Source of the DNA: Dethiosulfatibacter sp.
GTDB lineage: Bacteria; Bacillota_A; Clostridia; Tissierellales; Dethiosulfatibacteraceae
Direction of reading: 5' to 3'
DNA length: 28,115 nt
Assembly: GCA_019084435.1 (NCBI GenBank)
Contig: JAHRFV010000013.1
Span: forward strand, 1 to 28,115
The notes beneath the pieces are model-generated. The model did not search any database, was not told where the DNA came from, and saw nothing but the letters and a program-made list of their open reading frames with translations. Both the position numbers and the translations under genes were made by a program. Positions 23,653-28,115 of the stretch are shown piece by piece. Position 1 is the stretch's first letter. Each line of letters begins with the position of its first letter.

Positions 23653-24995
23653 TAACCTTTAACCCCCTCACTTTTCTTTCTTTTTTCAACAATTTCTTTC
23701 TTAGCCATTCGTATAGAGTCAACCAAAGGTATTTTCGCCGGACATACAAACGAACATATTCCACACTCAATACAGTCCATGGCATTATACGCTTCTGCTT
23801 CGGCAAATCTTCCCAGCAGAGAATTTTTACTTATCATCAATGGCTGCAAGTAAACTGGACAACCATGGATACATTTGGCACATCTTATGCAGTTAGTGGG
23901 ATCTGGTGGGACTGAATCATGCTTGTTTAATACCAGAATTCCTGACGTGCCTTTGATGATTGGAACCGCATCAGTGTATTGAGCTATTCCCATCATAGGT
24001 CCACCATTTATCAATTTACCCAATTCTTCCGAATAACCACCACAAAAATCGATCGCATCTTTGAATGAAGTCCCGATTTTGACCATCAAGTTTTTGGGTT
24101 CCTTTACTGCGCTGCCAGTCACAGTCACAACTCTCTCCACCAATGGCATACCTGTTTCTATGGCATTGCTTATAGCTACAACCGTGCCGATATTTTGTAC
24201 TACGACACCGACGTCCATCGGTAAACCACCAGAGGGCACCTCTTTTTTTGATACAGCATAAATCAAGCTTTTCTCTCCGCCCTGTGGATACTTGGTTCGA
24301 AGCTCAGCGACAGTGATGTCAGGAAAATCTATAACAGCTTTTTTGATGACTTTAATAGCATCTGGTTTGTTGCTCTCTATACCTATAATTGCTTTATCCA
24401 CATCAAGAGCCTTCATAATAGCTCTGGTTCCATTAATAATTCTGTCAGGCATTTCAAGCATGACTCTATGGTCCGATGTCAAGAAAGGCTCGCACTCAGC
24501 GCCATTGATGATGAGCAAATCAATTTTTTTGTCTTGTGGAGGGCTTACTTTGACATGGGTCGGAAATCCTGCGCCACCCATACCCGTAATACCTGAATTT
24601 TTGATAATGATCTTGAGTTCATCGACTGACAAATCCTCCAGTTTGCCTTTTGGAACAATGGATTCATGTATTGTCTGTTCCCCGTCAGTCGCTATAACTA
24701 CGCTGTTGATTCTTGCTCCACCCGGTGAAGGTCTTTTTTCTATTTTTTTGACAGTACCGGAAACACTTGCGTGGATTGGAGCTGAAACGAATGCTTTAGC
24801 TTCTCCAATCAATTGCCCTACTTTTACATAATCCCCTACTTTAACAACAGGTTCACATGGAGCACCTATATGTTGCACTAATGGAATCACTACTTCTTTT
24901 GGTACAGGAGCAATCTCTATCGCCTTATTCTCTGTTTGCTCTTTATGATGTGGCGGATGTATTCCTCCCTTAAATGTCAATCCTACTTTGTTCAT
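23652..24995 (-). CDS. rnfC: Rnf complex peripheral subunit RnfC (NADH/FMN/Fe-S)
   Basis: A 447-residue cytoplasmic subunit that reduces NAD+. It has an N-terminal RnfC/NqrA-type lipoyl-like domain (GGIHPPHHKEQT and GAPCEPVVKVGDYVKVGQ), a Rossmann/FMN domain with GITGMGGAGFPTHVK and NGAECEPFLTSDHR, an SLBB domain, and two C-terminal [4Fe-4S] motifs, CIRCAKCIHGCP and CIECGICSFVCP. First gene of rnfCDGEAB, the order seen in Acetobacterium and other clostridia. ATG 24993-24995 has an AGAGGTGATT ribosome site. Confidence 0.97.
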   Translation of the reverse strand: MNKVGLTFKGGIHPPHHKEQTENKAIEIAPVPKEVVIPLVQHIGAPCEPVVKVGDYVKVGQLIGEAKAFVSAPIHASVSGTVKKIEKRPSPGGARINSVVIATDGEQTIHESIVPKGKLEDLSVDELKIIIKNSGITGMGGAGFPTHVKVSPPQDKKIDLLIINGAECEPFLTSDHRVMLEMPDRIINGTRAIMKALDVDKAIIGIESNKPDAIKVIKKAVIDFPDITVAELRTKYPQGGEKSLIYAVSKKEVPSGGLPMDVGVVVQNIGTVVAISNAIETGMPLVERVVTVTGSAVKEPKNLMVKIGTSFKDAIDFCGGYSEELGKLINGGPMMGIAQYTDAVPIIKGTSGILVLNKHDSVPPDPTNCIRCAKCIHGCPVYLQPLMISKNSLLGRFAEAEAYNAMDCIECGICSFVCPAKIPLVDSIRMAKKEIVEKRKKSEGVKG

Positions 24996-25060
24996 TAAAT
25001 AATCACCTCTTGATCATAGTCTAGTGTGCGTGTTCATTGTATACATGAAATAGACAACAT

Positions 25061-25091
25061 ATTATATCATAAGATTTTTGATTGTTGTTAA
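25061..25091 (-). promoter_or_regulatory. Candidate rnf promoter (extended -10), with Rex-like half-site
   Basis: On the minus strand TATAAT (25061-25066) is preceded by TGA, giving a good extended -10 element about 65 bases before rnfC. A TTAACAA heptamer (25085-25091) occupies the -35 side and matches one half of the clostridial Rex operator (TTGTTAA, four bases, TTAACAA). The other half is not recognisable, so Rex control is only a suggestion. The 100-base gap from 24996 holds nothing else I can support. Confidence 0.5.
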
Positions 25092-25095
25092 TTTT

Positions 25096-25653
25096 TTATT
25101 GCAAATGTGTATGTTTTTTTAAGTCCTCAATATTCTCTCTAATATATTCTTTAATCCACAGCAAAATATCAGGGCTTGAAATATCGACATCATCTAATAT
25201 ACGCTTGATTTCTTTTGTGTCAAAAACAAAATCACTACCATTATAAATATGTTTGTAATAAATTTCAAATCTCTCAGAATTATTCAATAGCACCATTATA
25301 GTGTCACCTATTCTACCGAGTGGTGCTCTGTCTATGTGATTATAACCGAAAACAGCTTTTACCTCAGTTCCAACACGAATTTGGGACTTTATTTCAAAAG
25401 AACCATTACATCTCTCAGCCGCTATTTTTAACAAAGGAATACCCAAACCCACATTTCGAACTGTCCTGGTGGTAAAAAAAGGATCTATAACCTTTTGAAG
25501 TGTTTCCTCATCCATCCCATTACCGTTATCCTTAATTGCTATGGTTAGTAAATCGCTTGTTGTATTCTCATCGATTTCAATTTCTATGAGAGTAGCATCT
25601 GCTTTTATTGAATTTTGGACGATATCTAGTATATGCAATGATAATTCTTTCAT
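25096..25653 (-). CDS. HATPase-domain (histidine-kinase-like ATPase) protein without H-box
   Basis: About 185 residues from the second of two tandem ATGs (25651-25653), AGGAGG being just upstream. The GHKL ATPase N-box (LHILDIVQNSIKADAT), G1 (KDNGNGMDEETL) and a shortened lid/G2 (VRNVGLGIPLL) are present. There is no dimerisation/phosphoacceptor domain. The C-terminal ~70 residues have no recognised motif. Translation further upstream to 25731 would add a hydrophobic stretch, but that DNA is a REP-like hairpin plus the ribosome site, so I reject it. It is the last gene of the hydrogenase-like cluster. Such proteins may act as anti-sigma-type kinases or as partner sensors; the target is unknown. 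Confidence 0.85.
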   Translation of the reverse strand: MKELSLHILDIVQNSIKADATLIEIEIDENTTSDLLTIAIKDNGNGMDEETLQKVIDPFFTTRTVRNVGLGIPLLKIAAERCNGSFEIKSQIRVGTEVKAVFGYNHIDRAPLGRIGDTIMVLLNNSERFEIYYKHIYNGSDFVFDTKEIKRILDDVDISSPDILLWIKEYIRENIEDLKKHTHLQ

Positions 25654-25691
25654 CATGCCTCCTATAACCTGACATAAATAGAACACGACTA

Positions 25692-25726
25692 CAAAAAACA
25701 AAAGGAACCGTCCCATTTGTTTTTTG
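25692..25726. repeat. REP-like hairpin element, possible bidirectional terminator
   Basis: CAAAAAACAAAAGGAAC (25692-25708), a single central C, and GTCCCATTTGTTTTTTG (25710-25726). The 17-base arms match at 15 positions. The GGGACGGTTCC-type core with A/T tails resembles dispersed REP palindromes seen in clostridial genomes, which are often associated with REP-type Y1 transposases; that resemblance is from memory. The T-runs on both strands could also end transcription between the PHP and HATPase genes. Confidence 0.6.
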
Positions 25727-25733
25727 ATCATGT

Positions 25734-26420
25734 TCAGAGATTCAATTGTAATAAGAAATCCTCATAATCATCACATTCCAAGCAATTGATTGGTTCGCTA
25801 ATATCTGAAAGCCTGTGTGCGTCTGAGTTAACTATTCTCTTGTAAGGCTCTAAAAACCTATTTGTGTAATGCTTATCATAAACTTCCACATATTTAAATT
25901 TATACTCTGGTGGAATAAAACCAAGAACACCTATAATTCCGTAAGCTTTTTTTTCGACATGGGCAGGGATGACGATACCATTTATCATAGTGACCATCTT
26001 AATAATCTCCACGATTGAGTATGATGAGGCATTAAGCAGGAGCTTATCCAAACTTCCTATTATATTGTCTTCTTTATCATAAATGTTCTGTTCACCAAAT
26101 ATTCTAGCATTGATCTTTATATTCGGTAAACTTGTATAAATTTTATTTCCAATTTTTTCTGCGTCACTGACATTTCTTAGATAAGCTAATAGATGAACGT
26201 CTTCTTTTGATGTTATTTCTAACCCAGGAATAACCTTGATTCCCGAATGGTCTGCAACAGCTTGTAGTGCGGTGAGATTTGCAGCTGTGTTGTGATCTGT
26301 TACAGCAATTACATCCAATCCTTTCAGCTTTGCCATGTTGACAATGTTGTTCGGTGTCATTTCCCTTTCTCCACAAGGTGACAAGTCAGAGTGTATATGC
26401 AGATCATAAAACATTTTCAT
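25734..26420 (-). CDS. PHP-domain phosphoesterase
   Basis: A 228-residue PHP-fold metal-dependent phosphoesterase. All metal-binding motifs are visible: DLHIHSD (6-12), the VTDHNT block, PGLEIT, PAHVEK and the terminal NSDAHRL. Related proteins hydrolyse nucleotide or sugar phosphates such as 3',5'-nucleoside bisphosphates, but the substrate here is not known. The ATG (26418-26420) overlaps the DRTGG gene stop codon by one base, showing tight coupling. A second in-frame ATG lies two codons later. PHP, DRTGG and hydrogenase-like genes recur together in clostridia, suggesting a signalling role tied to redox state. Confidence 0.9.
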   Translation of the reverse strand: MKMFYDLHIHSDLSPCGEREMTPNNIVNMAKLKGLDVIAVTDHNTAANLTALQAVADHSGIKVIPGLEITSKEDVHLLAYLRNVSDAEKIGNKIYTSLPNIKINARIFGEQNIYDKEDNIIGSLDKLLLNASSYSIVEIIKMVTMINGIVIPAHVEKKAYGIIGVLGFIPPEYKFKYVEVYDKHYTNRFLEPYKRIVNSDAHRLSDISEPINCLECDDYEDFLLQLNL

Positions 26421-26752
26421 TATATACCTAAACGATTGATTTCGCAGGCTATTTCAAAGGCAGGCATATTAGACTGTAGTATTGGCAACCCCAAATCATT
26501 GGCCTTTATGATGGTGTCTTCGTCGATTTCTATCCCTTCAACAATAAGAATCGCTGACAAGTCAAGAAGATCAGCTACAGCCACCACATTTATATGGGTC
26601 TGTATGGTAATCCATAGATCACCTAGCTTAGCTCTCGACATAACCAGGCTTAGCAAATCTCCAATATATACGCCTGTGAATTCAATATTCTCGTCAAATG
26701 AATCCGTAATCCTAACCAAGTTAAGTTCTTTTATTAAATCAATTACCTTCAT
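26420..26752 (-). CDS. DRTGG-domain protein
   Basis: A 110-residue single-domain protein with the DRTGG fold pattern: the GVYIGDLLSLVMSRAKLGDLWIT segment, a central VVAVADLLDLSAILIVEG strand-turn-strand, and a terminal ILQSNMPAFEIACEINRLGI helix. DRTGG domains occur in phosphotransacetylase (Pta) and in regulatory proteins and probably bind a small ligand or mediate interaction. The ribosome site is AGGAGAAGACA. It lies 9 bases after the hydrogenase-like gene and overlaps the PHP gene by one base. Confidence 0.85.
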   Translation of the reverse strand: MKVIDLIKELNLVRITDSFDENIEFTGVYIGDLLSLVMSRAKLGDLWITIQTHINVVAVADLLDLSAILIVEGIEIDEDTIIKANDLGLPILQSNMPAFEIACEINRLGI

Positions 26753-26761
26753 TGTCTTCTC

Positions 26762-28000
26762 CTATTTTTTAATTTTTAGAATGACACAACTCTCAATAGT
26801 GTTGATGCCATCTACGATATCTTCAGCTAATGCTCTACACGTTGGGGAGCCACAAGAACCACAGTCAATCTTTGGTATAATTTTAACCATCTTATTGACT
26901 TTTTCCAGCCTCTCAATTCCTGCTTTAATATTCAAAGCTTCAGTATTTTTTAAACCGAGTGTGATTTCCTGTTCAAAATATCCAAGTTTATCAAATTCCT
27001 CAAATCTATCAATATCATCAATTAGAATGTTTGTATCATCTGTATTTTTCATAATGTAATTAATGTTGTTTTTTGCGACGAAAGGGTTCTCGAAATTGAA
27101 AGGTCCCCCAACACAACTCTCATTGCATGACATTAGCTCAACAAAATCTATATGATTTAGTTTACCCATTTCTATTTCTTCTAAAATATTCAACACATTT
27201 TCTATTCCCGAAACCGCGATGCTGTGTTCAATTTCAGCCGCCTCGCACTGTCCACCGGATAAAGACCATTTCAAGCCTTTGACGGATGGATTTGAATAGC
27301 AGATTTCATGGTGCATTTTCATCTCACGAATCAGATCGCCGTATATTTCTTTAAGCGAAATAACCTTGTCAATTTTGGAAGGCCCTAAAACAATAGGGGA
27401 GTATACTCTAATCGACTTTGCAGGACATGGGGATATATAAAAAACTTCGACATCTTCGTCATTTTTCCCGAAAATATCTTTTGCTTTTTTTCTCGCTAGA
27501 AGCGCTGAAATCTCCATAGGAGACTGAAGTTGGATTATATTTTCCATCAACGATGGGTATTTCACCTTAATCAGTCTAAGAACCGCTGGGCAGTTGGAGT
27601 TAATAACCGGTCTGTTGTCATTTGTTTTTCTGACTCTGTTCTTTACAGCTTGAGATACCAAATCAGCACCCCAACTTTCATCATAAACATAATCAAATCC
27701 CATTGACAATAACGCTTTATGAATATTGCATATCTCCGTTCCAATATGAAATTGCCCATATACGGCTGTAGATGGGATTGCTATGGAAAATTTATTCTTA
27801 TTGATATCGGCAATTTTATCAGTTACCGAATTATAGGCATTATAAGGACATACTCTAATACATTCACCACAGTGTATACACTTGTCATCGTTTATTACTG
27901 CTTTTTCATCAATAATCCGTATGGCCTCTGTCGGACATTTACGCATACAGTTTGTGCAGCCTTCGCATTTACTCTTATCCAGATAAAAAGCTCTTTCCAA
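26762..28000 (-). CDS. [FeFe]-hydrogenase-like H-cluster protein, putative sensory type (HydS-like)
   Basis: About 412 residues if TTG 27998-28000 is used (GAGGGTG six bases upstream); a GTG at 28007-28009 is possible but overlaps that site. Residue numbers here count from the GTG. Two N-terminal ferredoxin motifs, CEGCTNCMRKCP (15-26) and CIHCGECIRVCP (44-55), precede the hydrogenase large domain. H-cluster ligands are kept: Cys140 (NSNCPAV), Cys195 (SPCPAK), Cys295 and Cys299 (ELMSCNESCVGGP). The cysteine before the L1 ligand, the proton relay in catalytic enzymes (TSCCP), is Asn139. A C-terminal Fe-S domain (CGSCGSPTC, 383-391, plus Cys408) resembles the one in RnfB and in sensory HydS proteins. 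The small Fe-hydrogenase subunit region is absent. I infer a redox/H2 sensor with little catalytic turnover; confidence in the family is high and in the role moderate. Confidence 0.88.
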   Translation of the reverse strand: MERAFYLDKSKCEGCTNCMRKCPTEAIRIIDEKAVINDDKCIHCGECIRVCPYNAYNSVTDKIADINKNKFSIAIPSTAVYGQFHIGTEICNIHKALLSMGFDYVYDESWGADLVSQAVKNRVRKTNDNRPVINSNCPAVLRLIKVKYPSLMENIIQLQSPMEISALLARKKAKDIFGKNDEDVEVFYISPCPAKSIRVYSPIVLGPSKIDKVISLKEIYGDLIREMKMHHEICYSNPSVKGLKWSLSGGQCEAAEIEHSIAVSGIENVLNILEEIEMGKLNHIDFVELMSCNESCVGGPFNFENPFVAKNNINYIMKNTDDTNILIDDIDRFEEFDKLGYFEQEITLGLKNTEALNIKAGIERLEKVNKMVKIIPKIDCGSCGSPTCRALAEDIVDGINTIESCVILKIKK

Positions 28001-28012
28001 TCGTCTCACCCT

Positions 28013-28115
28013 CTAATCCATATAGATATCTATGTCTATTTTGGTTCCTTCACTACTGGATGTAATATTGAATCTGTCTGAATATTTTTTCATGTTGGGA
28101 AGTCCCATGCCTGCT
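28013..28115 (-). CDS. RsbW-like ATP-binding protein, C-terminal fragment (runs off window)
   Basis: The last 33 codons of a leftward gene end at TAG 28013-28015. The residues AGMGLPNMKKYSDRF followed by SSSEGTKIDIDIY match the G2-box and final strand of small GHKL anti-sigma-type kinases (RsbW/SpoIIAB family). The gene is upstream of the hydrogenase-like gene with almost no gap and belongs to the same operon. The rest lies beyond base 28115. Confidence 0.75.
   Translation of the reverse strand, partial: AGMGLPNMKKYSDRFNITSSSEGTKIDIDIYMD

Noticed and set aside
24292..24831. Plus-strand 179-codon open frame
   Set aside because: Lies wholly antisense to rnfC, hydrophobic composition as expected from complementing such sequence, no homology recognised.
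25034..25050. Quasi-palindrome TTCATTGTATACATGAA in the rnf leader
   Set aside because: The arms are out of register by one base and no regulator is suggested; short AT-rich palindromes of this kind are expected by chance.
25084..25104. Complete Rex operator upstream of rnf
   Set aside because: Only one half matches TTGTTAA; the opposite half diverges at most positions, so only a half-site is reported.
25654..25731. N-terminal hydrophobic extension of the HATPase protein (possible TM anchor)
   Set aside because: The DNA is the REP-like hairpin followed by an AGGAGG ribosome site directly before tandem ATGs; family homology starts at MKELSLH.

Overview
The window looks like chromosome of a low-GC, strictly anaerobic, rod-shaped Clostridia-type Firmicute. 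The evidence is AT-rich sequence with strong AGGAGG-type ribosome sites, a complete six-subunit Rnf ferredoxin:NAD+ complex, a sensory-type [FeFe]-hydrogenase homologue, the clostridial order maf-radC-mreBCD-pbp2-minD, and a YknXYZ/MacAB-like exporter with its own two-component system. Nearly all genes are on the minus strand; only a tetR/radical-SAM pair is on the plus strand. I see no tRNA, rRNA, CRISPR array or insertion sequence.

Left end (1-1310). glmM is cut off after about residue 329 and joined out of frame to an internal piece of a thiolase gene. That piece then folds back on itself as a perfect 82-bp inverted repeat (1-82 and 134-215). This is most simply a chimeric contig end (amplification or assembly fold-back), so the first ~330 bases should not be read as native gene order.

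1398-6870. A five-gene operon reads leftward: membrane-fusion adaptor, ABC ATPase, MacB-type permease, OmpR-family regulator and histidine kinase. Its promoter carries a direct repeat (ATTAAG, 5 nt, ATTAAG) just upstream of a TATAAT box. This is a good candidate site for its own response regulator.

6884-15751. A cell-shape operon reads leftward: NusG-domain-II protein, Gx-transporter-like protein, DUF4321 protein, maf, radC, mreB, mreC, mreD, a very long PBP2 and a degenerate MinD-like protein, closed by a hairpin. No minC is present, and the MinD-like protein has lost the signature Walker lysine and the second catalytic aspartate.

15769-19252. Inserted between this operon and rnf are a TetR regulator plus a radical-SAM/SPASM-like enzyme (plus strand, with a palindromic candidate operator), and a convergent spermidine pair speD-speE with a strong promoter and phased A-tracts.

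19385-28115. The rnfCDGEAB operon ends in a strong terminator. RnfG is a tandem duplication with two flavinylation motifs, and RnfB carries up to seven Fe-S motifs. Upstream lies a redox-sensing/signalling cluster on the same strand: RsbW-like ATPase (partial), hydrogenase-like protein with the proton-relay cysteine replaced by Asn, DRTGG protein, PHP phosphoesterase and a HATPase. A REP-like hairpin lies between the last two. Together the right half reads as ferredoxin-based energy conservation next to a candidate redox or H2 sensor.
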